64,000 bases of DNA from Pararhizobium sp. (GCA_030655075.1 JAURWE010000058.1:379991-443990); one strand, 5' to 3'. Counted from the stretch's first letter, positions 16,604 through 26,858 are shown. Made by a program: numbers and translations. Notes: generated by a model not told the origin, from the sequence alone.

Positions 16604-18634
16604 ATGAAGCTCTCCCGCGCAGGACCAAACCTCTTGTCTCATCTGTTACTGGGTATTGATACCGGCGGCACCTATACGGATGCCGTTCTTTTCAGCGAGG
16701 CCGATGGTGTCATCGCCAAGGCCAAGTCCCTGACAACCCGCCATGACTTGGCCGTCGGCATATCCGGTGCCGTCGAGGCGGTGCTGGAAAAAGCCGCCGT
16801 CCCCGCCTCCGCGATCGGTCTTGTCTCCCTGTCGACGACGCTCGCCACCAATGCCCTTGTCGAGGGGCAGGGGGGGCGCGCCGGTCTGGTCATGATCGGT
16901 TTCGGTCCTGATGATCTGAAGCGCGATGGCCTGGCGGATGCGCTGGGCACCGACCCCGTGCTCTATCTGCCGGGCGGCCACAACGTCCACGGCCACGAAG
17001 CGCCACTCGACATGACCCTGCTCGACGAAGCCCTGCCGAAACTGGCGCTCGACGTCTCCTCCTTTGCCGTCGCAGGCTATTTCGCCGTGCGCAATCCGGC
17101 CCATGAAAAAGCGGTGCGTGACCGCATCCGCGCCGTTTCGCATCTGCCGGTCACCTGCAGCCACGAACTGTCCTCGAAACTCGGCGGCCCGCGCCGGGCG
17201 TTGACGACCCTGCTCAATGCCCGTCTGGTCTCGATGATCGATCGGCTCATCGGCGCCTGCGAGGGTTTTCTGGCCACACGCGGCATCGATGTGCCGATGA
17301 TGGTGGTGCGTGGCGATGGCGCGTTGATTTCTGCAGCGGAAGCCCGGTTGCGGCCGATCGAAACCATTCTTTCCGGCCCGGCCGCAAGCCTCGTCGGTGC
17401 CCGTCATCTCACCGGCCTCGACAATGCCGTCGTGTCCGATATCGGCGGCACCACCACCGATGTCGCCGTTCTCGATCAGGGCCGGCCGCGTCTCGACGCC
17501 GATGGTGCCGTCGTCGGTGGCTATCGCACCATGGTCGAGGCCGTGGCCATGCGCACCTTCGGGCTTGGTGGTGATTCCGAGGTCCGCATCAACGATCGCA
17601 GCCTCAGGGCCTCGATCGATCTCGGCCCGCGCCGCTTCCTGCCCATCAGCCTTGCCTCGACGCTTCATCCTGAAGCCATCCTGCCGGTTCTGGAGCGCCA
17701 GCTTCGCGCAGCGCATATTGGTCGCAACGACGGCCGCTTTGCCGTTCGCACTGGCGTGCCCGAGCATCTGGCTAGTGGCCTGCAGCCGCAAGAGCAAACC
17801 CTTTACGAGCGCATCAGCGCCGTTCCGGAAGCGCTGGACGCATTGCTGGCGAGCACCTTGCAGAAGGCCACGCTCGACAAGCTGGTGTCGCGCGGACTTG
17901 TCCATATCTGTGGCCTGACGCCGTCAGACGCCATGCACGTGCTCGGCCGTCAGGCACAATGGGATGGTGCCGCTGCCCGCCTCGCCATTGAATTGGCGAT
18001 CCGGGGCAAGGATGGCTCCGGCCGCCCGATTGCGGCTTCAGTGGAAGATCTGGCCACTATGATCGTCGACCGGCTGACCCGCCAGTCGGCCGATGTCATC
18101 CTGTCGGCCTGTCTGGCCGAGGACGATGTCACGGCCGTTGATCCATCGGCATCAATCCCGGTCGATCGCTCGCTCAACCGCATACCGGGCATTGTCCGGT
18201 TCGCCATTACGCTCGACCGGCCGCTGGTCGGCCTTGGAGCGTCGGCGCCGGTCTATTATCCGGCCATCGCGGCAATGCTCGGTGCGGAATCGTCCATCCC
18301 ATCCGATGCTGATGTCGCCAATGCGGTCGGTGCAGTCGTCGGGCAGGTTCGCTCGACCGTCACCGTCTTCGTCACCATGCCGGAAGAAGAGATCTTCATC
18401 GTCAGCGGCGCGGGTGACAGCCAGCGTGTGTTCGGCGAGGATGCGGCCTTTGCCCTGGCACGCGACCGGGCGACGGTGGCAGCGTTGAAATCTGCACGCG
18501 ACAATGGCGCCGAAGATCCGGTCTGCAACACCATCGAAGAGGTCGATGCACCGCAGATCGAAGGCCGCCGCAAGCTGGTCGAAGCCCGCTTCATTGCCAC
18601 GGCCAGCGGCAGGCCGCGCATGGCCCATCATTGA
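16604..18634 (+). CDS. Hydantoinase/oxoprolinase family protein (HyuA-like)
   Basis: A 676-residue protein of the N-methylhydantoinase A / 5-oxoprolinase family, which opens cyclic amides with ATP. The N-terminal nucleotide-binding motif LLGIDTGGTYTDAVL is typical, as are STTLATNALVEG, the HELSS motif, LSGPAASLVGA and SDIGGTTTDVA (second phosphate motif). No HyuB/oxoprolinase beta partner is adjacent, so it may act alone or with a partner elsewhere; the substrate is unknown. I chose the ATG at 16604, just upstream of the first conserved strand. It runs divergent from the unknown secreted gene with 88 bases between the starts. Confidence 0.88.
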   Translation: MKLSRAGPNLLSHLLLGIDTGGTYTDAVLFSEADGVIAKAKSLTTRHDLAVGISGAVEAVLEKAAVPASAIGLVSLSTTLATNALVEGQGGRAGLVMIGFGPDDLKRDGLADALGTDPVLYLPGGHNVHGHEAPLDMTLLDEALPKLALDVSSFAVAGYFAVRNPAHEKAVRDRIRAVSHLPVTCSHELSSKLGGPRRALTTLLNARLVSMIDRLIGACEGFLATRGIDVPMMVVRGDGALISAAEARLRPIETILSGPAASLVGARHLTGLDNAVVSDIGGTTTDVAVLDQGRPRLDADGAVVGGYRTMVEAVAMRTFGLGGDSEVRINDRSLRASIDLGPRRFLPISLASTLHPEAILPVLERQLRAAHIGRNDGRFAVRTGVPEHLASGLQPQEQTLYERISAVPEALDALLASTLQKATLDKLVSRGLVHICGLTPSDAMHVLGRQAQWDGAAARLAIELAIRGKDGSGRPIAASVEDLATMIVDRLTRQSADVILSACLAEDDVTAVDPSASIPVDRSLNRIPGIVRFAITLDRPLVGLGASAPVYYPAIAAMLGAESSIPSDADVANAVGAVVGQVRSTVTVFVTMPEEEIFIVSGAGDSQRVFGEDAAFALARDRATVAALKSARDNGAEDPVCNTIEEVDAPQIEGRRKLVEARFIATASGRPRMAHH

Positions 18635-18753
18635 TCTGTTCCATTTAGGCATAGATCATTTGTACTTTCGCCTGATTGACTATGAATGAAAGCTCTGGAA
18701 ACTGGCACCATGATCGGAACGCGGGTTCCAAAGGCAATTTCAAGGAGTTGAGC

Positions 18754-20919
18754 ATGGGTCGGATTGAAAAGCACGGGTTGGCGATCGATGCGTCCCTGCA
18801 TGATTTTCTGGTAAACGAGGCTCTCACCGGCACCGGTATCGAACCGGAGGCCTTCTTCACGGCGTTCTCTCAGATCGTTCACGATCTTTCGCCGGCGAAC
18901 CGTACGCTGCTGGCCCGGCGCGACGAGCTGCAGGAAAAGCTCGATGCTTGGTATCGCCAGAACGGCGCACCGGTCGATATGGCCGTTTATCAGGACTTTC
19001 TACGCAAAATCGGCTACCTACTGCCGGAAGGCCCGGATTTTTCCGTCTCGACGGCTCATGTCGATCCCGAAATCGCCACCATCGCCGGCCCGCAGCTGGT
19101 CGTGCCGGTCATGAACGCGCGCTATGCGCTGAATGCCGCCAATGCACGCTGGGGTTCGCTCTATGATGCGCTCTATGGAACCGATGCGATTTCTGATGCT
19201 GATGGGGCGGAAAAGGGCAGGGGCTACAACCCCGTTCGCGGCGCCAAGGTCATCGCCTGGGCGCGCGATTTTCTCGACGCCAGCGCACCGCTCGAAAGCG
19301 GCAGCTGGACGGAGGCAAAATCCTTCGTCGTGTCCTCTGGCGCCCTGGCGGTCACGATGCTCGGCGGCCAGACGGCGGGCCTGAAGAATCCGGCGCAGTT
19401 TGCCGGATATCTCGGACAAGCAGCAACCCCGGACCACATCCTCCTCGTCACCAACGGCATTCACACCGAAATCCGCATCGATGCCACCACGGCGATCGGC
19501 AAGGACGATCCTGCCCACATTTCGGATGTCTGGTTGGAATCAGCCCTGACGACGATCATGGATTGCGAGGACTCGGTCGCTGCCGTCGATGCCGAAGACA
19601 AGGTCACCGTCTACCGCAACTGGCTCGGGTTGATGAAGGGAGACCTTCAGGAAGAGGTCGCCAAGGGCGGCAGGACGATCGTGCGCAAGCTCAACCCGGA
19701 TATCGACTATACGGCGCCTGACGGTTCGACTGTCCGGGTCACCGGCCGCTCGCTGATGCTGATCCGCAATGTCGGGCATCTCATGACCAATCCGGCGATC
19801 CTCGACCGGGATGGACGGGAGGTCCCTGAAGGCATCGTGGATGCCATGATCACCGCGCTGATTGCGCTCTACGATATCGGCCCCAACGGCCGCCGCATGA
19901 ATTCCCGCGCCGGCTCGATGTATGTCGTCAAGCCGAAGATGCACGGGCCCGAAGAAGTTGCCTTCGCCTGCGAAATCTTCGCCCGCGTCGAGGCCGCACT
20001 CGGCATGGCCGCCAACACGATCAAGATGGGCATCATGGACGAGGAGCGCCGCACCACCGTCAACCTCAAGGAATGCATCCGCGCCGCGCGCGAGCGCGTG
20101 GTCTTCATCAACACCGGTTTCCTCGACCGCACCGGCGATGAGATGCACACGTCCATGGAAGCCGGGCCGATGATCCGCAAGGCGGATATGAAACAGGCCG
20201 CATGGATTTCCGCCTACGAGAACTGGAATGTCGATGTCGGCCTGCTTTGCGGCCTGTCGGGCCATGCCCAAATCGGCAAGGGCATGTGGGCCATGCCCGA
20301 CCTGATGGCAGCCATGCTGGAGCAGAAGATCGGCCACCCGAAGGCCGGCGCCAACACCGCCTGGGTTCCTTCGCCGACGGCCGCGACCCTGCATGCGACG
20401 CATTATCACCTTGTCAACGTGGCCGATGTCCAGGCAAAGCTGAAAAGCCGCCCGCGCGCCAGGCTCGACGATATTCTGTCGGTTCCGGTCGCCGTGCGAC
20501 CGAACTGGACGCCGGAGGAAATCCAACGCGAGCTCGACAACAACGCGCAGGGTATTCTCGGCTACGTCGTTCGCTGGGTCGATCAGGGCATCGGCTGCTC
20601 GAAAGTGCCCGACATCAACAACATCGCCCTGATGGAAGACCGTGCCACGCTGCGCATCTCGGCCCAGCACATGGCCAACTGGCTGCATCATGGCGTTGTC
20701 GGTGAGACGCAGATCGTCGAGACGATGAAGCGCATGGCAGCTGTGGTCGATGGCCAGAATGCCGGTGATCCGCTCTACACGCCGATGGCTGGGAATCTGG
20801 ACGGCTCGATCGCGTTCCAGGCGGCGCTCGAACTGGTTCTCAAGGGCCGCGAGCAGCCGAACGGCTATACCGAGCCGGTCCTCCATCGCCGCCGTCTGGA
20901 GCTCAAGGCCTCAGCCTGA
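18754..20919 (+). CDS. glcB: Malate synthase G
   Basis: Condenses glyoxylate and acetyl-CoA to malate, for growth on acetate, fatty acids or glycolate. The 721-residue length is that of isoform G, not the shorter isoform A. Recognisable segments are the MDCEDSVAAVDA catalytic/metal region, the conserved NSRAGSMYVVKPKMHG stretch and the GKGMWAMPDLM motif. AAGGAG lies 9 bases before the chosen ATG at 18754; a start at 18676 would add 26 unrelated residues. No isocitrate lyase gene is in this window. A strong shared terminator separates it from the convergent L,D-transpeptidase gene. Confidence 0.96.
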   Translation: MGRIEKHGLAIDASLHDFLVNEALTGTGIEPEAFFTAFSQIVHDLSPANRTLLARRDELQEKLDAWYRQNGAPVDMAVYQDFLRKIGYLLPEGPDFSVSTAHVDPEIATIAGPQLVVPVMNARYALNAANARWGSLYDALYGTDAISDADGAEKGRGYNPVRGAKVIAWARDFLDASAPLESGSWTEAKSFVVSSGALAVTMLGGQTAGLKNPAQFAGYLGQAATPDHILLVTNGIHTEIRIDATTAIGKDDPAHISDVWLESALTTIMDCEDSVAAVDAEDKVTVYRNWLGLMKGDLQEEVAKGGRTIVRKLNPDIDYTAPDGSTVRVTGRSLMLIRNVGHLMTNPAILDRDGREVPEGIVDAMITALIALYDIGPNGRRMNSRAGSMYVVKPKMHGPEEVAFACEIFARVEAALGMAANTIKMGIMDEERRTTVNLKECIRAARERVVFINTGFLDRTGDEMHTSMEAGPMIRKADMKQAAWISAYENWNVDVGLLCGLSGHAQIGKGMWAMPDLMAAMLEQKIGHPKAGANTAWVPSPTAATLHATHYHLVNVADVQAKLKSRPRARLDDILSVPVAVRPNWTPEEIQRELDNNAQGILGYVVRWVDQGIGCSKVPDINNIALMEDRATLRISAQHMANWLHHGVVGETQIVETMKRMAAVVDGQNAGDPLYTPMAGNLDGSIAFQAALELVLKGREQPNGYTEPVLHRRRLELKASA

Positions 20920-20940
20920 GGCCGCGAAGAAAACCAAAAA

Positions 20941-20966
20941 GCCGCCGGAGCGATCCGGCGGCTTTT
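20941..20966. terminator. Terminator between glcB and the L,D-transpeptidase gene
   Basis: Perfect 9-bp stem GCCGCCGGA/TCCGGCGGC with a GCGA tetraloop, preceded by an A run and followed by TTTT, so it can work on both strands for the two convergent genes. Confidence 0.9.
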
Positions 20967-20984
20967 CAATTGATGCAGCGGTTT

Positions 20985-21647
20985 CTACTGCTGAACGACG
21001 ACGCGGGTGTTCTTGCCCGGACGAACGCGCGAATAGAGATCGATAATGTCCTGATTGATCAGGCGAATGCAGCCCGACGATGCGGCCGTGCCGATCGAGG
21101 CCCATTCCGGTGTGCCGTGCAGACGGAACAGCGTGTCCTTGCCCTCAGGATTGAACAGATACATGGCGCGGGCGCCAAGCGGGTTCATCAGGCCACCCTT
21201 CATGCCCTCTTCGCCGTACTGGCGCAGATCCGGGCGGCGTGCGACCATTTCCTTCGGCGGCGTCCACTTCGGCCATTCCTGCTTCCAGGCCACATAGGCT
21301 TCGCCTTCCCAGGCAAAACCCGACTTGCCGACGCCGATACCGTAGCGAACAGCCTTGCCGCCGGGCAGCACGAAATAGAGGAAGCGATTCGGCGTGTTCA
21401 CGACAATCGTGCCGGGGCGTTCCTTCGTCGTGTAATCGACGATCTGACGGTGGAAGCGCTTGTCGACCCTGTTGATCGGAATGGCCGGAAGCGCAAAACC
21501 GGAATCCTCAACTGGGCCATAATCATCGCTAAAAATCTGGTTTGTCGCGACTCTTTCACCTGTCACCGAGACGGGCATGGTAGAGCAACCAGCCAGGGCG
21601 ACCATGGCCGCGAGGCTGCTCAGAAGGAAGGCATTGCGGAGGCGCAT
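20985..21647 (-). CDS. L,D-transpeptidase lipoprotein (ErfK/YbiS/YcfS family)
   Basis: A 220-residue protein with a lipobox LAGC at 18-21, so it is probably lipid-anchored at the envelope, and a YkuD catalytic domain with the motif HGTPEW followed by SSGCIRL, where Cys193 is the expected nucleophile. Such enzymes make 3-3 cross-links in peptidoglycan or attach proteins to it; Rhizobiales rely heavily on 3-3 cross-links and have many paralogues. The exact role of this copy cannot be told from sequence. Confidence 0.92.
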   Translation of the reverse strand: MRLRNAFLLSSLAAMVALAGCSTMPVSVTGERVATNQIFSDDYGPVEDSGFALPAIPINRVDKRFHRQIVDYTTKERPGTIVVNTPNRFLYFVLPGGKAVRYGIGVGKSGFAWEGEAYVAWKQEWPKWTPPKEMVARRPDLRQYGEEGMKGGLMNPLGARAMYLFNPEGKDTLFRLHGTPEWASIGTAASSGCIRLINQDIIDLYSRVRPGKNTRVVVQQ

Positions 21648-21828
21648 GGGAATCTCTTAAATATGGGAGGCAGGGAATCGGATCGCGACGACCAACGATC
21701 CATGCTGGTTATTTTCGATTGATGCGGTGATTGCAAAGAGAATGCGCCGTTGATTTTGCACCGCACGCTGTAAAATTATCGCACAGTGTTTTTTTGCAAC
21801 AAACCGCCCCTGGACAAGGGTTTCAGAC

Positions 21829-22359
21829 ATGACGATCGTCTCGTTGCACAACGACAATCCGCTGATCGATGGCCGCCAGTCCGATCGCGCCATGATGGTT
21901 CGCCGCGGCGTCCAGCGGCTTCTCTATGAGACGAAACATTCGGCCCTGCCGGAACTGTCGCTCGCAAGCGGCCGCCGCGCCGATCTGATCAGCATTTCCG
22001 ACAAGGGTGAAATCTGGATCGTCGAGATCAAGACCTCGATCGAAGACTTCAGGGTTGACCGGAAATGGCCGGATTACCGGCTCCATTGCGACAGGCTCTA
22101 TTTCGCCACGCACAAGGGCGTGCCGCTGGATATTTTCCCTGAAGACTGCGGCCTGATCCTCTCAGACGGCTATGAAGGACACATTCTGCGCGATGCGCCG
22201 GAGCACAAGCTGGTCCCTGCGACGCGAAAGGCCGTGGTGGCGTCTTTCGCGCGTGTTGCGGCACAAAGGCTGATGATGGCTGAATGGGCCATCGATCGGT
22301 CGGGAGGCGCAGACATGTTGGCGTCCATCATGTCCGGCTCGAAGGATCGGGATGCTTGA
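21829..22359 (+). CDS. mmcB: MmcB family DNA repair protein
   Basis: A 176-residue protein with a PD-(D/E)XK nuclease-like core: SGRRADLISI, then WIVEIKTSIEDFRVD, matching alphaproteobacterial MmcB, first linked to DNA-damage survival in Caulobacter. The Asp, Glu and Lys of the putative active site are present. No LexA box lies in the 181 bases upstream, in contrast to the imu operon. It is convergent with actR, six bases apart. Confidence 0.85.
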   Translation: MTIVSLHNDNPLIDGRQSDRAMMVRRGVQRLLYETKHSALPELSLASGRRADLISISDKGEIWIVEIKTSIEDFRVDRKWPDYRLHCDRLYFATHKGVPLDIFPEDCGLILSDGYEGHILRDAPEHKLVPATRKAVVASFARVAAQRLMMAEWAIDRSGGADMLASIMSGSKDRDA

Positions 22360-22365
22360 AGCAGC

Positions 22366-22956
22366 TTATTTTGGCGCGCGTTTCGCCAGGATCCGCTGCA
22401 GCGTCCGCCGGTGCATGTTGAGCCGCCGGGCAGTCTCCGAAACATTGCGCTCGCACATTTCATAGACCCGCTGAATATGCTCCCAGCGCACCCGGTCGGC
22501 CGACATCGGGTTTTCCGGAAGCTCGGCCCGTTCGCCGGCCTTTTGCACCAGAGCTGAGAAAATATCATCCGCATCGGCGGGCTTCGCCAGATAATCGACA
22601 GCACCCAGCTTCACCGCGTTGACCGCCGTTGCGATATTACCATAGCCGGTGAGCATGATGATGCGCGTGTCGTCGCGCCGGCTGCGGATGGCCTCGATGA
22701 CGTCGAGCCCGCTGCCATCGCCGAGGCGCAGATCGATGACGGCATATTTCGGCGGCGATGCCTTGGTCTTGGCGATGCCTTCCGCGACGGATTCGGCGAT
22801 TTCCACAACGAAGCCACGTGTCTCCATGGCCCGGGCCAGGCGCCGCAAGAATGGCGCATCGTCATCAACAATCAGCAGGGAGGCGTCCGGCCCGATCGAG
22901 GTCTGCGCCGGCTTGATGGGGCTGTTTGCGTCGGTAACGGGGGTCTTTTCGGTCAT
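22366..22956 (-). CDS. actR: Redox response regulator ActR (RegA/PrrA)
   Basis: Global redox regulator of the RegA family, called ActR in rhizobia, where it is needed for acid tolerance and low-oxygen metabolism. The 196-residue protein has a receiver domain with phospho-acceptor Asp75 (VIDLRLGDGSG) and a Fis-type helix-turn-helix at the C terminus (NVSETARRLNMHRRTLQRIL), almost identical to the RegA signature. It has about 12 more N-terminal residues than typical RegA. It lies 77 bases after actS. Confidence 0.94.
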   Translation of the reverse strand: MTEKTPVTDANSPIKPAQTSIGPDASLLIVDDDAPFLRRLARAMETRGFVVEIAESVAEGIAKTKASPPKYAVIDLRLGDGSGLDVIEAIRSRRDDTRIIMLTGYGNIATAVNAVKLGAVDYLAKPADADDIFSALVQKAGERAELPENPMSADRVRWEHIQRVYEMCERNVSETARRLNMHRRTLQRILAKRAPK

Positions 22957-23033
22957 ATCCTGCGGGCCTCGACGGATTTTTTCCGTATGTCTTATGTAAG
23001 CGTGCTTACCATGCGATCAAGCGAGCGCGTAGC

Positions 23034-24341
23034 TCATTTCACCACCCGTGTATCCATCAGCGCGCGCGGCCATTCGACACGGACATGAGCGCCGGGCTGA
23101 TCCGGTCCGCCATTTTCGAAATTCAGCTTGGCACCTGAACGCTCCAGCAGCGTCTTGGCGATGAAAAGTCCGAGCCCAAGCCCGCCGGCACTGTCGTCCC
23201 GCTGGCGCTTGGTGACGTAAGGCTCGCCGATGCGCATCAGGATGTCTGGTGCATAGCCGTCGCCATCGTCCTGGATGGTGACCGCGACGATCTCGGGCGT
23301 ATGCTCGACGGTGACCGTCACCTGTTCCTTGGCATAATCAACGGCATTTTCCAGCAGATTGCCGAGGCCGTACAGAATGCCGGCATTGCGGTTCCCCACC
23401 GGTTCGCGCGCCCGGTCGCCCTTTTCGACCAGATTGATGCGAATGCCGAATTCCCGGTGCGGCGCCATCACCTCCTCGATCAGCGACGACAGCGGCAGAA
23501 CCCGCATATGCGCCTCGTTCTCCGAAGACAGCGTCGTCAAACGCCGCAGGATATCGCGGCAGCGTTCGCTCTGGCTGCGCAAGAGGTGCACGTCCTCACC
23601 AAAGCGCGGGTCGTCGCCCAGTTCCCGCTCCATCTCCTTGGCAACGACGCTGATTGTTGCAAGCGGCGTCCCGAGCTCATGCGCCGCCGCCGCCGCCAGG
23701 CCGTCAAGCTGGGACAGGTGCTTTTCCCGCTGCAGCACAAGTTCTGTCGCGGTCAGAGCATCCGAAAGTTCCCGCGCTTCCAGCGACACGCGGTAGGCGT
23801 AGAACGCCGCAAAGCCCGTGGTCGAGACGATGGCGAACCAGAAGCCGGCCGTCAGAACGTTCGGCACCAGCAGCAGCGTGCCCGGGTACCATGGCAGTTG
23901 GAACGGTGAAAACGCCAGCGCCGTCACACCGATGACGGCCAGGAAGCCGAGTGCCATGCTGTAGCGGATCGGCTGGGCCGAGGACGAGATGATGACGGGC
24001 ACGCAGACCAGCGGTGAAAACGGATTGGCAAGGCCGCCGGTAATGAAAAGAAGCGCCGTTAGCTGTGTGAGATCCAGCGCCAGCAGCGCGAAGGCCGATG
24101 TCGGCATCAGCCGGTGCGTCGGCGGGTAGCGGATCGTCAGGTAGAAATTGACCCAGGCGAGAAAGGCGATCAGCGAGCAGCAGGCGATCAGCGGCAGCGG
24201 AAACCGGAACCAGAAGGCGATGATGATCACTGTCAACGACTGGCCGCCGACGGCCAGCCAGCGCAACCGCACCAGGGTTTGTAGCCGCAGCCGCCGGCTG
24301 GACTGGTGATCGTCCTGATCGATCTGATCTGCCATCGTCAT
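23034..24341 (-). CDS. actS: Redox sensor histidine kinase ActS (RegB/PrrB)
   Basis: Membrane sensor kinase partner of ActR. The 435-residue protein has about six membrane segments in residues 28-185, including the quinone-sensing heptapeptide GGLANPF at 102-108 known in RegB. The H box AAAHELGTPL gives phospho-acceptor His221, and the redox-active cysteine of the family is present as Cys261 in SERCRDIL. An ATPase domain with GLGLGLFIAK follows. Both known redox inputs of the family therefore appear intact. It starts 33 bases after hrpB, suggesting a shared transcript. Confidence 0.94.
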   Translation of the reverse strand: MTMADQIDQDDHQSSRRLRLQTLVRLRWLAVGGQSLTVIIIAFWFRFPLPLIACCSLIAFLAWVNFYLTIRYPPTHRLMPTSAFALLALDLTQLTALLFITGGLANPFSPLVCVPVIISSSAQPIRYSMALGFLAVIGVTALAFSPFQLPWYPGTLLLVPNVLTAGFWFAIVSTTGFAAFYAYRVSLEARELSDALTATELVLQREKHLSQLDGLAAAAAHELGTPLATISVVAKEMERELGDDPRFGEDVHLLRSQSERCRDILRRLTTLSSENEAHMRVLPLSSLIEEVMAPHREFGIRINLVEKGDRAREPVGNRNAGILYGLGNLLENAVDYAKEQVTVTVEHTPEIVAVTIQDDGDGYAPDILMRIGEPYVTKRQRDDSAGGLGLGLFIAKTLLERSGAKLNFENGGPDQPGAHVRVEWPRALMDTRVVK

Positions 24342-24374
24342 GGTTCTGCGTGCCCTGAGATCTTTCCTGCCTGC

Positions 24375-26858
24375 TCATGTACCACGGGGCTTCACCCGTG
24401 TCGTCGGCGCTGCGTTGGCCGGGTCTTCCGGCCAGGGGTGCCGGGGATAGCGGCCGCGCATGTCGGAGCGCACGTCTTTCCAGGAGCCCGCCCAGAAACC
24501 CGGCAGGTCGCGCGTCGTCTGAATCAGCCGCTGTGCCGGCGACACAAGTTCGAGAAGCAGCGGCAACCGCCCGCCCGCCACGGAAGGGTGGTTTTTCAGG
24601 CCATAAAGCTCCTGGACACGGATGGACAGCACCGGCTCGTCGCCATCGTATCGTATGGGATGTTTCTGCCCGGTCGGCGCTTCGAAATGCGTCGGAACCA
24701 GCTTGCCGAGATTACGCTGCAGGTCGGGGGGCACCAGCGACAGCAGCCCTTCGGACAGGCTGGAGCTGCTGATATCGTCGATGCCGCGTGTGTTTTCCTG
24801 CCAGGGCTCGAACCATTCGTCCAGCCGCGCCAGCAGGCCCGCATCGGTCGTGTCCGGCCACGGCGCGCCGATGCTTCGGTGAAGAAAGCCCAGCCGGTCG
24901 CGCAATTGTTGCGATTCACGTGCAAACGGCAGAACCGCTGTCCCGAGCAAACGCACGCCCTCGGCCAGCGCCTTGGCGGCTTTGGGCCCCGTCGGACGCG
25001 GCAGCGGCGCTTCCTCGAAGATCAGCGCGCCAAGCCGCGTCACCCGCCGGGCCCGCACCTGCCGGCTCGGCCGGTCGAAAAAGCTCTGGTCCTCGCGCAC
25101 GATCTGGCCGGCCATTTCCTCTTCCACCGTCACCCGGTCGATCTCGGCAGCTGCCAGGACGCGCTGTTTGCCGGCGCGGCCGGTCAGATCGGCGATGACA
25201 AGCATCTCGCAGGCCGCAAGCCGCTCTGTCTCCGGCAGTTCCGCGCCGCGCCCGTTGGCCATGACGAACCGCCCGCGACCCCCGCGCTGCAGCGCGATCC
25301 GGTCGGGAAAGGCGCGCATCAGGAGATGGCCGGGATGCACTCGACCATGGGACGTCCCACCGGTTTTGCCGCCCAAGTCCTTCGCCATGCGCCGCGCCAG
25401 CCCGCGCGAGGCGTCCGCCCGGTCGCTGCGGTCGGTCTTGAAGCGGCGAAACCGCTCCTCGATATCGACACCGGTTCCGCCCAGCCCCTGTTCGGTGAGC
25501 ATGACAGCAAGCAGGCAGGCCTCGGTCCCATCGCCCTCGGCCGCTGCTGAGACCGCCATGGCCGCCAGCCGCGGCGGCAGGGCAAGTGCGCGGATGCGTT
25601 TGCCCTCCTCCGTCAGGACGCCTTGGGCATCGAGCGCACGCAGAAGCCGCAAAAGCGTGCGCGCCTCCTCCAGCGTGGTTTCCGGCGGTTGGTCGACGAA
25701 GGCCAGCATCTTCGGGTCGGTGACGCCCCAATGCGCCATGTCGAGAACGAGCCCGGACAGATCGCTGGCCAGAATCTGCGCCGGGGTAAAGGCGGGAAGC
25801 GCTGCCGTCTGCCCCGCATGCCACAGCCGGATCGCCATTCCGGGCTCCGTCCGTCCCGCACGGCCGGCACGCTGGTCTGCCGAGGCGCGCGACACCCGCA
25901 CCGTCTCCAGCCGGGTAATTCCGGTCGAAGGCTCGAACACCGGCAGCCGCTGCAGCCCGCTGTCGATGACGATCCGGACTCCATCGATGGTGATCGAAGT
26001 CTCGGCGATCGAGGTAGCCAGCACGATCTTGCGGCTGCCGGGCGCTGCCGGCCGGATGGCAGCGTCCTGCTCTTTCTGCGAAAGGTTGCCGTAGAGCGGC
26101 ACGATCAACGTCTCGCCGGACAAGCGCCCTTCCAACCGCTCGATCGTGCGGCCGATTTCCGCCTGTCCGGGCAGAAAGGCGAGGATCGAGCCGGTCTCGG
26201 TCCGGTGCGCGGCGATTATGGCGCGCGCCATCGCATCTTCCACGCGTTCTCCGGCCGGGCGCTCCTCGTAGCGGATATCGATCGGAAAACTGCGCCCCTG
26301 GCTTTCAATCACGGGCGCATCGCCGAGAACCGCGCTCACCCGCCCGGCATCGAGCGTTGCCGACATGACGATGAGGCGCAGATCGTCGCGCAATGCCCCC
26401 TGCACATCGAGCGCCAGCGCAAGGCCGAAGTCGCCATCGAGCGAGCGCTCGTGGAACTCATCGAACAGCACGGCCGAAACGCCGTCCAGTTCCGGATCGT
26501 CGAGCACCATCCGGGCGAACACGCCTTCGGTCACCACCTCGATGCGAGTCCGGGCAGAAATCTTGTTGTCAAGCCGCATGCGGTAACCGACGGTTTCGCC
26601 CACCTGTTCACCGATCAGGCTCGCCATGCGCGATGCCGCTGCCCGCGCCGCCAGCCGCCGCGGTTCGAGAAGGATGATCTTGCCATCCTTCCGCCAGGCC
26701 TGATCAAGCAGATAGAGCGGAATGAGCGTCGTCTTGCCGGCACCCGGCGGCGCGCAGACGACGGCGGTGACTGACGCGGCAAGGGCCGCACCCAGCGTGT
26801 CCAGGACCTCCGAGACCGGCAGGAGGGGCAGACGTGACTGATAGGATCCGGCCATCAT
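24375..26858 (-). CDS. hrpB: ATP-dependent helicase HrpB
   Basis: DEAH/RHA-type helicase of 827 residues; its RNA or DNA substrate is not settled in the family. It shows motif I PPGAGKTTLIP, motif II DEFHERSLDGDF (DEFH instead of DEAH, usual for HrpB), motif III SATLDAGR, and motif VI QRAGRAGRTEPG, then the HrpB C-terminal domain ending PKYLRPRHPWPEDP-like. The frame opens GTG ATG ATG; I chose the first ATG, which overlaps the stop of the ABC ATPase gene (TGATG). It sits between transporter and actSR genes with which it has no known functional link. Confidence 0.93.
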   Translation of the reverse strand: MMAGSYQSRLPLLPVSEVLDTLGAALAASVTAVVCAPPGAGKTTLIPLYLLDQAWRKDGKIILLEPRRLAARAAASRMASLIGEQVGETVGYRMRLDNKISARTRIEVVTEGVFARMVLDDPELDGVSAVLFDEFHERSLDGDFGLALALDVQGALRDDLRLIVMSATLDAGRVSAVLGDAPVIESQGRSFPIDIRYEERPAGERVEDAMARAIIAAHRTETGSILAFLPGQAEIGRTIERLEGRLSGETLIVPLYGNLSQKEQDAAIRPAAPGSRKIVLATSIAETSITIDGVRIVIDSGLQRLPVFEPSTGITRLETVRVSRASADQRAGRAGRTEPGMAIRLWHAGQTAALPAFTPAQILASDLSGLVLDMAHWGVTDPKMLAFVDQPPETTLEEARTLLRLLRALDAQGVLTEEGKRIRALALPPRLAAMAVSAAAEGDGTEACLLAVMLTEQGLGGTGVDIEERFRRFKTDRSDRADASRGLARRMAKDLGGKTGGTSHGRVHPGHLLMRAFPDRIALQRGGRGRFVMANGRGAELPETERLAACEMLVIADLTGRAGKQRVLAAAEIDRVTVEEEMAGQIVREDQSFFDRPSRQVRARRVTRLGALIFEEAPLPRPTGPKAAKALAEGVRLLGTAVLPFARESQQLRDRLGFLHRSIGAPWPDTTDAGLLARLDEWFEPWQENTRGIDDISSSSLSEGLLSLVPPDLQRNLGKLVPTHFEAPTGQKHPIRYDGDEPVLSIRVQELYGLKNHPSVAGGRLPLLLELVSPAQRLIQTTRDLPGFWAGSWKDVRSDMRGRYPRHPWPEDPANAAPTTRVKPRGT

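Noticed and set aside
16646..17905. 419-codon frame antisense to the hydantoinase gene
   Set aside because: A shadow frame; composition is skewed to Gly, Asp, Arg and His, and no domain is seen.
19540..20886. 448-codon frame antisense to glcB
   Set aside because: A shadow frame; no ribosome binding site or family signature, while the sense gene is complete.
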